This document shows positions 1 through 9,251 of a stretch of DNA of 64,000 nucleotides, piece by piece. A program made the translations under genes and the position numbers. This stretch comes from Hymenobacter duratus (lineage in GTDB: Bacteria > Bacteroidota > Bacteroidia > Cytophagales > Hymenobacteraceae), in the NCBI RefSeq assembly GCF_014698995.1, contig NZ_JACWZZ010000001.1, forward strand, positions 1,136,501 to 1,200,500, in the 5' to 3' direction. The stretch's first letter is position 1; every line of letters begins with the position of its first letter. The notes below the pieces were generated by a model. It saw only the letters and a program-made list of their open reading frames with translations. It was not told where the DNA came from and did no database searches.

Positions 1-1
1 C

Positions 2-379
2 CTCGAACTAGACCCCGCCGTTATTGCCGTAGCCGATACGGAATTCGGAATCCGCCCCGACGCGAACCTCTCGATTGTGTGCGCCGATGCTTTTGTGTGG
101 CTCCAGACTGCGCCATCCGCCGCCTATGGCCTCATCATCATCGACCTGTTTATTGATTTGGAACTGCCAGCTGAGCTGCAACAAGTCGGTTTTTGGCAGG
201 ATATATGGCGGGTGCTGCCGCCAGGCGGGCAAGTGCTGTTCAATACCCTGACGGCAAATCCGCTGACAGTAGCAGGCGAAGAGTTGACGGAGTACCTGGC
301 CGGACTGGGCTTTTCGGTGAAGGAAGTGGAAGTAGAACTGCTAAACCGCTTATTGATTCTAGAGAGACTTTTGGTGTAG
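2..379 (+). CDS. Spermidine synthase-like methyltransferase, C-terminal part
   Basis: The reading frame is open from the window edge, so the N-terminus is missing. The visible 125 residues begin with LELDPAVIAVA, then an acidic GADA-type step (VCADAF), YGLIIIDLF and a late LPPGGQVLFN. This order matches the SAM-binding half of the spermidine/spermine synthase fold: an acidic residue binding the ribose, DA near the adenine, and a catalytic-loop Asp. The family transfers aminopropyl groups, but many bacterial members are plain methyltransferase-like proteins of unknown substrate. The product is probably cytosolic. The next gene is convergent, 16 bases away. Family assignment is fairly secure; true polyamine synthesis is not shown. 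Confidence 0.7.
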   Translation, partial: LELDPAVIAVADTEFGIRPDANLSIVCADAFVWLQTAPSAAYGLIIIDLFIDLELPAELQQVGFWQDIWRVLPPGGQVLFNTLTANPLTVAGEELTEYLAGLGFSVKEVEVELLNRLLILERLLV

Positions 380-395
380 CGTAGGTGCGGCAGCG

Positions 396-2801
396 TTACT
401 TACTAGCTCTAACGACGACTGCCGGCGTGGATTTTGGGACGTACAGCAGGGCATCAAACTCGCGGCGGAGGCTGTGGCGGCTGAAGGGCTGCTCATAGGG
501 GCGTAGGGTCCCGTCGCGGAACAGGAGATTCTCGTAGAGCCACTGTGTGCCCGGCGCTAGGTCAGGAGTGCGCAGGTTGAGAAACGATGCCGGCAGCGTG
601 GCCGCCCGGAAGTAGTGCTCGTAGCTGCCTACGGATGATGGGGCCGCTGTGGCCGTAACAAATGCTGGAGGCTCGGTGGAAGGCAGGGCCCGGAAGCTGC
701 CTTCGTGAAACAGCAAGCCAACCGCCACGTAGCCCGCACCATAATAGCGCCGTAGCACTTCGCCCAAAGTAGTATCATCTTGGTCGTAGGTTTTCAGGTG
801 GGTGTTGTGCGACCAGACGGCCACGCCCTTGCCGTTGGCCTGCGTGCGGGCCCACTCCACGTTCTCGGCCAGGCAAGCTGCCCGGTAGCTGAAGCGAAAC
901 CGCGACGACATTGTCTGTACGACGCTGTACTGCTCGGCTTGGCGGAGCAGTTGGGATAGAGCGGCCGCTTCCGCGGGCGTGGCACCGTAGCCCCGCCGGA
1001 GTTTGGCCGGACCATCGAAGGCGGCGCGAACCTCGGCCAGTAGGCGGCGCACAGTTTCCAGGCGTGGGTCGGTCTGCTGGGCGTTCTGCAGGTAGTTCAG
1101 TGAAATACCCGCATCGGCCAGCGCGCGGAGCTGGCGTTGCAGCGTCGTGAGCAGCTCGCCCCGGTAGCCGGCCTGGGCGGGCAGGCGCTGCCGCAGATAG
1201 CGCAAAATCTCCGGCGCCTCCTGCAGATCAATGCCCAGCAGCTGCAGGGTGGCCGTTGGGTGCTGCTGGTTGTAAGTCCGCATCCAGCGCACCAAGGCCA
1301 GCATTTCTTCGGTATCCCAAAGGGGCAGGTTGGCTACCAGCTGCTGGGGGTTGCCGGTGCCGGTTTGCAGATAGTCGTTCAACGCCAGGCAGGCGCCCAG
1401 GTCGGTGTCGAGGGCCAGCACGCGCACGTTTTTCTGCTCCACCAGATACCGAAACAGCCGGTGCTTGAGCTGCATCTGCTCGTGTGAGCCCAGCGTGACT
1501 TCGCCCAACCCGATAACCGGTGCCGACCCAACCAATTGCCCGAATGCAGCCAGATCTTTCTGGTCGCCGCCGTCGGGGGCGGTGGTGCGGAGCGGCACGG
1601 CGGCCTTGCGCAGCCAAGCTAGCTCGGCGGCAGTAGGCAGCCCCGGCACGGGTGGTGGTGGTGGCGAAAAGGCCCGACCATCAGCCAGCAGCTCTATATG
1701 GTCGAACCAGACCGGAGCCGCGCCAGGCTGCAGCAGCAGCGCCAGCTGCGAAAGGTTGCGCTTGGCGCTGATGGGCAGCGTCAACTCGAACCGTTGCCAC
1801 GGCGTGCCGGGCGCAGGTTCCGGCAATGGGCTGGCCGTGAGCGTGCCGGGCCATTTATGCCGGTCATACGGATACATTCTTAAGTCGCTGTTGCCCATCA
1901 CACGGTACAGCAAAGTTGGAGGAGCCTGGCCCGCCACGGCCGAACCGGCATAGCGCACGTAGCCGCGCACCGTAAGGGTTTTGCCCAGCAGCGAATCCAG
2001 GGGCACTAGGCCCAGGTACACGGGCGCGGCACTGGCCGGAGCGGCCTCTACGCGCAAACTGCGCCGGCCCCGCTGCGCCACCGCCGAGTCCAGCTGCCAG
2101 CGGCGGGCAGTGGAAGCCGCACCGGGCAGCTGGGCAGGGCCGCGCCGCTCGAAGTCCCAGTTGGGCAGTGGGGTGCCGGGGGGCAGCAGCAGCGGCTCGG
2201 TGCCTGCCAGTGGCGCGTCGCGGTAGGTTTGGCCTTTGTCGTAGCGCACCTGGAAGTTGTCGAGCCACAGCCGGCCCCGGCCGTTGAAAGCCAGCAACAT
2301 GCTGAGGCGGTTGGCCGTTTGGCTCACGGGGAGCTGCACCTCCAGTTTCTGCCAGCCGGCGGTAGGGGCAAGCTTGGTGGGCTGCATGGCTTTCTCCGAT
2401 AGTTGGCCAGAGTACGGGGTGGTTTCTGTGGAATAAGAACTGTAGGCTTTCAGCCAGGCGGTGCCCTGAAACTCCTCGGTGCGCACCCACACGCTTACGG
2501 TGGCAATGCGGCCGCTCACTGAGTCCGAAACGGGCAACGTGGTGACTACGGAAGTGCCTTCCGGTTCTTCGGCCAGCGAGGCATCCAGCAGCAAACTGCC
2601 CCGGCCGTGCTGAGCGGGCGCCACCGTGTCGACGCGAATCAGCAGCTCGTCGGGTTGCTGGCGGCGCCCCCAGAACAGCAGTGGTTGGCGGCGGTTGGCA
2701 GTTGGCTCGAAATCCAGGTTGAGGATGGCCTGTGCGGTAGCCGGGCGGCAGCTCAGTAGCGTGAGCACCACGAAGAATAATCGATACAGAGAATTTGGCA
2801 T
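396..2801 (-). CDS. Exported erythromycin esterase-family protein with N-terminal beta-sandwich repeats
   Basis: 801 residues with a clear signal peptide (about 1-23, ending ATAQA). Residues of about 25-190 and 210-375 look like two related carbohydrate-binding-like beta-sandwich units, each opening with a (N/W)DFE motif (LNLDFEP, LPNWDFE). The C-terminal half (about 400-790) is the erythromycin esterase fold: GLGEVTLGSHE, a helix ending LNDYLQTG, LLGIDLQE, and VWSHNTHLKTYDQ followed by YYGAGYVAVGLLF. In described Ere enzymes the first motif carries a catalytic His (GExTHG); here that place is Leu437, while Glu434 is kept. The protein is therefore a distant, exported homologue whose substrate is unknown and which should not be read as a resistance gene. 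It is transcribed alone, divergent from the DedA gene. Confidence 0.8.
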   Translation of the reverse strand: MPNSLYRLFFVVLTLLSCRPATAQAILNLDFEPTANRRQPLLFWGRRQQPDELLIRVDTVAPAQHGRGSLLLDASLAEEPEGTSVVTTLPVSDSVSGRIATVSVWVRTEEFQGTAWLKAYSSYSTETTPYSGQLSEKAMQPTKLAPTAGWQKLEVQLPVSQTANRLSMLLAFNGRGRLWLDNFQVRYDKGQTYRDAPLAGTEPLLLPPGTPLPNWDFERRGPAQLPGAASTARRWQLDSAVAQRGRRSLRVEAAPASAAPVYLGLVPLDSLLGKTLTVRGYVRYAGSAVAGQAPPTLLYRVMGNSDLRMYPYDRHKWPGTLTASPLPEPAPGTPWQRFELTLPISAKRNLSQLALLLQPGAAPVWFDHIELLADGRAFSPPPPPVPGLPTAAELAWLRKAAVPLRTTAPDGGDQKDLAAFGQLVGSAPVIGLGEVTLGSHEQMQLKHRLFRYLVEQKNVRVLALDTDLGACLALNDYLQTGTGNPQQLVANLPLWDTEEMLALVRWMRTYNQQHPTATLQLLGIDLQEAPEILRYLRQRLPAQAGYRGELLTTLQRQLRALADAGISLNYLQNAQQTDPRLETVRRLLAEVRAAFDGPAKLRRGYGATPAEAAALSQLLRQAEQYSVVQTMSSRFRFSYRAACLAENVEWARTQANGKGVAVWSHNTHLKTYDQDDTTLGEVLRRYYGAGYVAVGLLFHEGSFRALPSTEPPAFVTATAAPSSVGSYEHYFRAATLPASFLNLRTPDLAPGTQWLYENLLFRDGTLRPYEQPFSRHSLRREFDALLYVPKSTPAVVVRASK

Positions 2802-2969
2802 AGAAATCAGCGGTTACATAACGGCTGCAGTATAACGTGTTGGGCGCTTGGCGCATGTGCGCCGCCGAATTTTTCTTGGCTTTCCAGGGTTGCCAGCCAC
2901 TGGCGGTACGCTACTCCGGTGGCTTTCCGCTTTCTTTGTAGTTCTATTTCTACCACCTCGCACCTTCGC

Positions 2970-3626
2970 ATGGAAATTCTGAAGCACCTGCTCGACTTCA
3001 TTCTGCATCTTGATAAGCACTTAGCTGAAATTATTCAGGACTATGGCGCCTGGACCTACGCTATCCTGTTCCTCATCATTTTCGTGGAAACCGGGGTGGT
3101 GGTGCTGCCTTTCCTGCCCGGCGACTCGCTGCTGTTTGCGGCCGGGTCCCTGGCCGCGCTGCCCGGTTCGCCCCTGAATGTGTGGATGATGGTGGGCCTG
3201 CTGATTGCGGCCGCCGTGCTCGGCGACACGCTCAACTACCACATCGGCGATTATCTGGGCCCGCGCGTATTCCGCGAAAACTCCCGCTTTCTGAAACGCG
3301 AGCATCTGGAGCGCACCCAGGCATTCTATCAGAAGCACGGCGCCAAAACCATTATCATAGCGCGCTTCATCCCTATCATCCGCACGTTTGCGCCCTTTGT
3401 GGCGGGCGTGGGCACCATGAGTTACGGCAAGTTTCTTTCCTACAATGTGGTGGGCGCGGTGCTATGGGTGGTGCTGCTGACGCTGGCGGGGTATTATTTC
3501 GGTCAGATTCCGATTGTGCAGAAGAATTTTTCGCTGGTGGTGCTGGCCATCATCGGGCTGTCGGTGCTGCCGGCTGTGTGGGAGTTCGTTAAGGCGCGCC
3601 GCGCACCCAAAGCGCCTGTTGCGTAG
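2970..3626 (+). CDS. DedA family inner-membrane protein
   Basis: 218 residues from the ATG that begins MEILKHLLDF; an upstream in-frame ATG adds 17 residues with no family likeness. Motifs typical of DedA proteins are present: a membrane segment with FVETGVVVLPFLPGDSLLFAAG, then DTLNYHIGDYLG, and FIPIIRTFAPFVAG with the conserved Arg. Four to five hydrophobic segments are visible. DedA proteins are cytoplasmic-membrane transporters; several recycle undecaprenyl phosphate or affect membrane potential and envelope integrity. Which lipid this one moves cannot be told. It is followed by an intrinsic terminator, so it is probably monocistronic. Confidence 0.9.
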   Translation: MEILKHLLDFILHLDKHLAEIIQDYGAWTYAILFLIIFVETGVVVLPFLPGDSLLFAAGSLAALPGSPLNVWMMVGLLIAAAVLGDTLNYHIGDYLGPRVFRENSRFLKREHLERTQAFYQKHGAKTIIIARFIPIIRTFAPFVAGVGTMSYGKFLSYNVVGAVLWVVLLTLAGYYFGQIPIVQKNFSLVVLAIIGLSVLPAVWEFVKARRAPKAPVA

Positions 3627-3670
3627 CAAGGGCTGCGCTCTAAAGCAGATGCGATGCTAACATTCCCGGA

Positions 3671-3708
3671 AACCACTCTAGCTGCTTTGGCCGGGGTGGT
3701 TTTTTTTG
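3671..3708 (+). terminator. Intrinsic terminator after the DedA gene
   Basis: Six-base arms AACCAC and GTGGTT enclose a loop of about 19 bases and are followed directly by seven to eight T residues. It lies 45 bases after the DedA stop and before aroE. The stem is short, so strength is uncertain. Confidence 0.6.
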
Positions 3709-3740
3709 TTGCTTAACGGCCGAAACTATCGGCTTCCCTC

Positions 3741-4484
3741 ATGCCTGAATTCGGACTTATTGGTCGCAGCCTGACCCACTCTTTCTCCCAAACCTATTTC
3801 ACCCAAAAGTTTGAGAGCCTCCACCTAGCCGATCATCACTACGAGCTGTTTGAGCTGCCCACCATCAACGAGTTGCCGGCGTTGCTTGCCCGGCGTCCCG
3901 GCCTGCGCGGCCTCAATGTCACGATTCCCTACAAGGAGCAGGTGTGGCCGTTTCTGAGCGAAGTAGCGCCGTCGGCGGCACGGGTGGGGGCCGTCAACGT
4001 TATTGAGTTTGCCGCCGATGGCCGCCTGATTGGCCACAACACCGATTACGTGGGGTTCCGGGATTCGCTGCGCGCGCTGCTGCCTACCACCTGGCCTGCC
4101 GGGCTCCGGGCGCTGGTGTTGGGCAGCGGAGGTGCATCTAAAGCAGTGGAGGTGGCACTACGTGAGCTGGGCATTGGCTACTGGGTGGTGTCGCGGAACC
4201 CGATGGGAGCGGGGCTCACCTACCAGGAACTCACCCCCCGCCTGGTGCAGGAGCATTTACTCATCATCAACACTACCCCACTCGGCACTTACCCCGCGGT
4301 GGAGGAGTGTCCGCCCATCCCGTATGAGGCTCTCACGGCCCACCATTGCCTCTACGACCTCATTTATAACCCCCGCGAAACTGAGTTTATGAAACGCGGG
4401 CAGGCGGCTGGCGCTCAAACCAAAAACGGGTTCGAAATGCTCTGCCTGCAGGCAGAAGCCGCCTGGAAAATCTGGAACGGGTAG
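3741..4484 (+). CDS. aroE: Shikimate dehydrogenase
   Basis: 247 residues. It reduces 3-dehydroshikimate to shikimate with NADPH in the cytosolic route to aromatic amino acids. Key residues are visible: the substrate loop SLTHSFSQTYF (10-20), the catalytic Lys65 in NVTIPYKEQ, Asp102 in GHNTDYVGF, the nucleotide-binding GSGGASKA, NTTPLG, and a C-terminal NGFEMLCLQAEAAW. Length is a little under the usual 270, typical of Bacteroidota AroE. The gene stands alone between a terminator and the convergent end of the next receptor gene 12 bases away. Confidence 0.95.
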   Translation: MPEFGLIGRSLTHSFSQTYFTQKFESLHLADHHYELFELPTINELPALLARRPGLRGLNVTIPYKEQVWPFLSEVAPSAARVGAVNVIEFAADGRLIGHNTDYVGFRDSLRALLPTTWPAGLRALVLGSGGASKAVEVALRELGIGYWVVSRNPMGAGLTYQELTPRLVQEHLLIINTTPLGTYPAVEECPPIPYEALTAHHCLYDLIYNPRETEFMKRGQAAGAQTKNGFEMLCLQAEAAWKIWNG

Positions 4485-4496
4485 CCCTCATACCAG

Positions 4497-6971
4497 CTAG
4501 TCGCCCTGCTGCCCGCCACTGCCGCCGCCTTTGGAGTCGTCGTTGCGGATGGTTTTGCGCTGGCGCTGGCCGGTTTCCAGCTTGCCAAAGCGGTAGTTGA
4601 ACGACAGCCGGAGGGCACGTTGGTAGGAATAAAAGCTGCCATAGTTGACGAAATCAGGCGTGGTGGTAGTGCTGCGGAAATAGCGGCCCGGCGTCAGGAA
4701 GTTGACAAGCGCCAGCGTGAAGTCAGCCTTTTCTTCCAGGAGCAGCTTCTTCGCGCTCAGGCCGTAGTAGATGCCACCGGAGTAGCGCGACTGTAGCTCC
4801 ACGCCGGGCGTCCAGAAGCCTGCGTAGCCTTGCACCGAGTAGGTTTTGCCCAGCTTGCGCGCCCCATTCATGTTCATGCTGAGACTGGCCCGGCGGTTAG
4901 GGCGCTGCAGGATGGCACTGCGCAGACTGGTGTAGTCGGCTGTCAGGTTGCTGCTCAGGTCCCATTCGGGGCGCGGTTTCCAGGAGCCATACAGGTTCAG
5001 GCCCACAATGGTAGCCGTCGAGAGGTTGCCGTAAGTAGTTTCGTTGCGGGCCAGGGCCTCGTTGTAGCGGCTGAACCGCTCAATGGAGTTGCTGGTGCGC
5101 CGCCCGAATCCAGAAGCATTCAACGACGTTTTTTCGCCGAACGTGCTGTAACCCAGTTCTACCAGGTCCACCAATTCCGGCCGTAGTTCGGGGTTGCCAA
5201 AGTCCACTGAGTTGGGCGTTACTTGGTTGACGTAGGGGTTGAGGTAGTAAATCTGAGGGCGCTGGATGCGGCGCGAATAGCTCAGGCGCAGCGTCTGGCC
5301 TTCCTTTTTGAGCGTGCGGGTAGCACTGAGGTTGGGCAGTACGTTCAGGTAGCTGTTCTGAAAGCGGCCGGCTTCATTCTGAAATTCGCCTTCGATGGCC
5401 GTGCGCTCTAGCCGCGTGCCCAGGCTGAAAGCGTACTTCTTGCCCAGCGAGAAGCCATAAGTGCCATACGCGGCCAGCACATTCTGGCGATACGTAAATC
5501 TGTTGGAACGCAGCGCACTGCGCACGAAATCGGGCTGCTGGCCAGTCAGGAGCGTATCCAAAGTGTAGTCACTGCTGACTTGGCGCCGGATGTGCTTGGC
5601 GCCGACTTCGAGCGTGGTTTTCTCGCCGAATGGCTGTGTATAGTCGGTTTGGAAGGTGGTTTCGAGGTTGCGGGCCAGGTTGCGGCTGGTTTCCTGGTAC
5701 TCAATGGGGCCACCGTGCAACTCCGGCGTTGGAAACTGGTCGAGGCGGTACTGCTCGCGGCTGCGGTTGCTGGTGTGTTGCGCCAGCATGCTCCACTCGC
5801 GGCGCGGCTGCTTCTCGCCAAAGGTGCGGGTGTAGCCCGCATTCAGATCGAAATTGCGGCTCTGGTCGCGTCGGTTGATGTCGCGCGTGTACAAGGTGTC
5901 AAGCTGCGGCTGCCCCCGATACTGGTTGACGAGTTCCTGGGGCGAGTTGGTGCTGTACAGATTGCCATTGCCGCTCAGCGTGAAGCTGTGCAACGGCGAC
6001 GGGTCGTAGGTGAGTTCTAGCTGGCCATATCCGCCCTGGCCCTGGTTGCGGGAGGTGGTTCGCTCACTCAGCTGCCCGGTGCTGCCATCCGACAAATAGA
6101 CGGTCCGCTCGGTGCTGCTTTTGAACGGATAGAGGTTGTGGAAGCCGCTAAGTTTCGTGTTGACGCCCAGCGTGCCCCGCTTAACATTGAGGCTGGTATT
6201 GAGGCTCTGGTTGCGGTTGCCGCCAGTAGCACCTGCGCTGCCGTTCACGCCTTGCAGGCTGTTCTTTTTCAGTACAATATTGATGATGCCCCCCGAGCCT
6301 TCCCCGTCATATTTCGCCGAAGGTGCCGTAATGACTTCAATGGCTTTAATCTGGTCGGCCGGAATCTGCTTGAGGGCTTCTGCTAGGTTGCCAGCCAGCA
6401 GCGCCGAGGGTTTGTTGTTGATCAGGATGCGCACGTTGCGGGTGCCGCGCAGCTGCACGTTGCCTTCCCCATCGAGGTTCACTAGCGGAGTTTTGCGCAA
6501 AATATCGGCCACCGTACCGCCGGTGTTGCTGGGGTCCTGGTCGGCGTTATAGATGAGGCGGTCCGGCCGGGTTTCCACCATGGGCCGTTCCCCAGTCACG
6601 GTCACGCCGGCCAGATTCTGGGCCGAAGCCGTAAGAAACAGCTGCCCAAGATCGGTGAGCGGCGACGTGAGCGTAATTGTCTCAAGCCGCGTGGCGTAGC
6701 CCACGAAACTCAGCTGCAGTCGGAACGTGCCGGCAGGTAGGTTTTTGAAGTCGAAACGGCCATCGGCGTCGCAGGTTCCTCCTGCCAGCGGTGTGGTACC
6801 GGTGGCTGGTAGCACCGCTACAGTGGCATATTCCACGGGCTTCTGCGTAGTAGTATCCAGCACCCGGCCCAGCAGGCGGGCCGGGCCGGGTGCTGCCGGC
6901 ACCGGGCTTTGTGCATGGATGGCAGAAGTGGCAAACAGGAGCAGCAACAGCAACGCGGATACGTGTTTCAT
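4497..6971 (-). CDS. Outer-membrane receptor, OMP_b-brl_3 type with carboxypeptidase-like N-terminal domain (copy 1)
   Basis: 824 residues from the ATG in front of KHVSALLLLLLF, a clean signal peptide; the longer frame has no leader character. Order: signal peptide (1-20), a carboxypeptidase-regulatory-like domain with GRVLDTTTQKPVEYATV, a plug with LRKTPLVNLDGEGNVQLRG and ITAPSAKYDGEGSGGIINI, then a beta-barrel with the typical YSRRIQRPQIYYLNPY. These are TonB-receptor-like outer-membrane proteins; ligands are generally unknown. The last residues are rich in Gly/Gln/Asp. A close paralogue lies on the other side of the LytS/LytTR pair, and this gene is divergent from the kinase across a 307-base region. 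Confidence 0.88.
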   Translation of the reverse strand: MKHVSALLLLLLFATSAIHAQSPVPAAPGPARLLGRVLDTTTQKPVEYATVAVLPATGTTPLAGGTCDADGRFDFKNLPAGTFRLQLSFVGYATRLETITLTSPLTDLGQLFLTASAQNLAGVTVTGERPMVETRPDRLIYNADQDPSNTGGTVADILRKTPLVNLDGEGNVQLRGTRNVRILINNKPSALLAGNLAEALKQIPADQIKAIEVITAPSAKYDGEGSGGIINIVLKKNSLQGVNGSAGATGGNRNQSLNTSLNVKRGTLGVNTKLSGFHNLYPFKSSTERTVYLSDGSTGQLSERTTSRNQGQGGYGQLELTYDPSPLHSFTLSGNGNLYSTNSPQELVNQYRGQPQLDTLYTRDINRRDQSRNFDLNAGYTRTFGEKQPRREWSMLAQHTSNRSREQYRLDQFPTPELHGGPIEYQETSRNLARNLETTFQTDYTQPFGEKTTLEVGAKHIRRQVSSDYTLDTLLTGQQPDFVRSALRSNRFTYRQNVLAAYGTYGFSLGKKYAFSLGTRLERTAIEGEFQNEAGRFQNSYLNVLPNLSATRTLKKEGQTLRLSYSRRIQRPQIYYLNPYVNQVTPNSVDFGNPELRPELVDLVELGYSTFGEKTSLNASGFGRRTSNSIERFSRYNEALARNETTYGNLSTATIVGLNLYGSWKPRPEWDLSSNLTADYTSLRSAILQRPNRRASLSMNMNGARKLGKTYSVQGYAGFWTPGVELQSRYSGGIYYGLSAKKLLLEEKADFTLALVNFLTPGRYFRSTTTTPDFVNYGSFYSYQRALRLSFNYRFGKLETGQRQRKTIRNDDSKGGGSGGQQGD

Positions 6972-7278
6972 CGAAAGCGGGACAGAGTGGCGCGGCGCGG
7001 GAGAAGGGTGGTATGGGGCCCCGGCACATTCCAAACCTAGTCTCATTCCGGACGGCACGGCGGGAATATCAACCACCCTTGCTTTTTCTCTCAACCAACT
7101 CCCTATACCGGCCTACCAATCCATGAACTACACGCACCGCCCGGCAATAGCCCGGTTGGTAGGCCACAGCGCGGCGTTGGTAGAGCCCGCACCGGTGGTA
7201 GTTGAAAACAGGGGAGTGGCTGCCGGCCAATTCGCTATTTTGGCAGCTTCAGGCGGGCCCCGAGTCCGCCGTATCTGT
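6972..7278. promoter_or_regulatory. Divergent intergenic region between receptor copy 1 and the LytS kinase
   Basis: 307 bases without a convincing gene. It must hold the promoters of both divergent genes, but no clear Bacteroidota -33/-7 pair or long dyad stands out by eye. Longer readings of both flanking frames extend into it and were not accepted, because the better leader or kinase start lies at its edges. Confidence 0.4.
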
Positions 7279-8391
7279 ATGCCTGTACTTTCTTCTGCTG
7301 CTCGCCCGCTCCGGCCCCGGGTGTGGCTTCCTCCGTTTCTGAAACGACTACCGTGGCCACACCTGGCGTGGCTGGCCCTGCTGCTGTACTTCGATGTGCA
7401 GCTGCGGCTGCTGCGCGTAGGGCCCTTGCTGCCCGCGCTGGAAGAGCATTTCTGGGTGAATGCGCTGCTCACCGATCTGCTCGACTCGGGCCTGTTCTAT
7501 CTGAACTGGTGGCTGATGCCGCGCCTGTTTGTGCGGCACCGGCTGCTGGCGTATGGCGGGGTGCTGCTGGCGGGCCTGCTGGGGTTTGTGGCGCTGCGCA
7601 TCGGGCTGAGCGTGCTGCTGGAAGAAGTGAAGCGCGACGGAGTGTCGCAGCCGGTGGCGTTCTACGTGCAGGTGCTGCAGGCCTACTACCTGCTGCTGGG
7701 CGGCCTGATTCTGCTGCTGAGCTTCTTTCTGCGGCTGGCCGGCGACTTTCTGCGCGAGCGGGAAAACCGGCGGGAGCTGGAGCAGCAACACCTGCGCACC
7801 GAGCTGGCCCTGCTCAAAACGCAGCTGCACCCGCATTTCCTGTTCAACACGCTCAACAACATCTACTCGCTCACCCTCAACCGCTCGGCCCAGGCCCCGC
7901 AGGCGGTGCTGCGCCTGGCCGAACTGATGCGCTACCAGCTCTACGACAGTGCCGCCGACCTGGTGCCACTGGCCCGCGAAATCAGCCACCTGCGCGGCTT
8001 CCTGGATCTGCAGCTGCTGCGCCTGCCCCCCGACGTAGCCGACGAGGCCATCCAGCTGACGGTGCTGCTGCCGCCCGGCGCCGAGTACGCCTACCAGTTG
8101 CCGCCGATGCTGCTGCTGCCGCTGGTCGAAAACGCCTTCAAGCACGGCGACCTGGCCGCGCGGCCCCACGTAGCCCAGCTGGCGCTCCAGCTGGAAGAAT
8201 CGGGTCATCTGCGTTTCAGCGTCCGCAACCAGGTGGCGGAAGGCGGCGGCCCGACATTGGAAGAAGCCGGTGGCATGGGCCTCACGAATCTGCGGCGGCG
8301 GCTGGCCCTGCTCTATCCCGGCCGCCATACGCTGTCTGTGATACAAAACCAGACGGAATACTACGTTACGCTCACACTCCGGCCAGCCTGA
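7279..8391 (+). CDS. LytS/YehU-type sensor histidine kinase
   Basis: 370 residues from the ATG before PVLSSAARPLRP. Three to four hydrophobic segments occupy about residues 25-155. A short coiled coil (LRERENRRELEQQHLRTEL) follows, then the His_kinase box with LHPHFLFNTLNN, where His186 is the likely phosphoacceptor. The ATP-binding part shows LVENAFKHGD and GGMGLTNLRRRL. No extracellular sensor domain is visible, as usual in this family. The LytTR regulator follows after 63 bases, so the two probably form one operon. Its flanking by two paralogous receptors suggests, as inference, a link to envelope cargo or nutrient sensing. Confidence 0.93.
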   Translation: MPVLSSAARPLRPRVWLPPFLKRLPWPHLAWLALLLYFDVQLRLLRVGPLLPALEEHFWVNALLTDLLDSGLFYLNWWLMPRLFVRHRLLAYGGVLLAGLLGFVALRIGLSVLLEEVKRDGVSQPVAFYVQVLQAYYLLLGGLILLLSFFLRLAGDFLRERENRRELEQQHLRTELALLKTQLHPHFLFNTLNNIYSLTLNRSAQAPQAVLRLAELMRYQLYDSAADLVPLAREISHLRGFLDLQLLRLPPDVADEAIQLTVLLPPGAEYAYQLPPMLLLPLVENAFKHGDLAARPHVAQLALQLEESGHLRFSVRNQVAEGGGPTLEEAGGMGLTNLRRRLALLYPGRHTLSVIQNQTEYYVTLTLRPA

Positions 8392-8454
8392 TCCTTGGGC
8401 CTGGTTTCCGAAAAAGCTCCAGCCCAAAGCCGGAGCCACGCTGCACATCCGATT

Positions 8455-9231
8455 ATGGAACAACTTCTCCCAGCCGCTACCCGCCGTCCGCTCACGTGTG
8501 TCCTCGTCGATGACGAGCATTTGGCCCTGGATGTGCTGGCCGAATACTGCGCCCAGGTGCCGTTTCTGGAACTGAAAGGCCGATTTCATGATGCGCTGGC
8601 GGCCGTAGCTTTCCTGCAGGATCATCCGGTGGACGTCGTGTTTCTCGACATTCATATGCCGCGCCTCACGGGCCTGCAGCTGGCACAATTGCTACCCGCG
8701 CCGGGTCCGCGCATCATCTTTACCACAGCCCACGCCAACTACGCGGTGCAGAGCTACGAGCTGCCGGCCCTGGACTATCTGCTGAAGCCCATTTCGTTTG
8801 AGCGGTTTGTGCAGGCGGCACACCGTGCCCGTGCCGCCCTCGGCCAGCCGGCCGCTGCTGCTACCGCCACGGCTACTGCCACACCCCCCGAAACCGCGCC
8901 GGAAGGTGCCGACGAAGCCCTGTTTGTGCGCCACGACAACCGCCTGCGCCGTGTGCCCGTGGCCGATATCCTTTACGTGGAAGGCCAGAAGGAATATCTG
9001 ATGCTTTATACTGCCAACGGCAAAATCCTGACGCTGCAGTCGTTTCGGCGGTTGGAGGAGCTACTGCCACCGGGCCGCTTTGCGCGCATTCATCGGTCGT
9101 ATCTCATCAGCCTGCGCCACCTCGAATATGTAGAGCGTGGGCGCGTGCAGGTGCAGGGCACTATGCTGCCCATCGGCGAAACGTACCGGGAGCCTTTTCT
9201 GGAGCTGCTGCGCTACCACGGCCGGCTCTGA
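8455..9231 (+). CDS. LytTR-family response regulator
   Basis: 258 residues from the ATG giving MEQLLPAATRRPLTC. The receiver domain (about 13-135) has the acidic pair VDDEH near residue 20, phosphoacceptor Asp65 in VFLDIHMPRLTG, and the late Lys in DYLLKP. An Ala/Thr/Pro-rich linker (about 140-165) leads to a LytTR DNA-binding domain with LYVEGQKEYLMLYT, FRRLEELLPPGRFARIHRSY and a final YREPFLELLR. LytTR regulators usually bind paired imperfect repeats upstream of their targets. It partners the kinase just upstream, and the flanking receptors are natural target candidates. Confidence 0.94.
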   Translation: MEQLLPAATRRPLTCVLVDDEHLALDVLAEYCAQVPFLELKGRFHDALAAVAFLQDHPVDVVFLDIHMPRLTGLQLAQLLPAPGPRIIFTTAHANYAVQSYELPALDYLLKPISFERFVQAAHRARAALGQPAAAATATATATPPETAPEGADEALFVRHDNRLRRVPVADILYVEGQKEYLMLYTANGKILTLQSFRRLEELLPPGRFARIHRSYLISLRHLEYVERGRVQVQGTMLPIGETYREPFLELLRYHGRL

Positions 9232-9251
9232 GTGGTGGAGTGGTAGAAAAA

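Noticed and set aside
396..2801. Macrolide resistance gene
   Set aside because: Only family likeness is present, the catalytic His position is Leu, and the protein is exported with extra domains.
7348..8688. A 446-codon open frame opposite the LytS kinase and LytTR genes
   Set aside because: It is Gln/His/Val-rich, spans two real genes on the other strand and has no family likeness.
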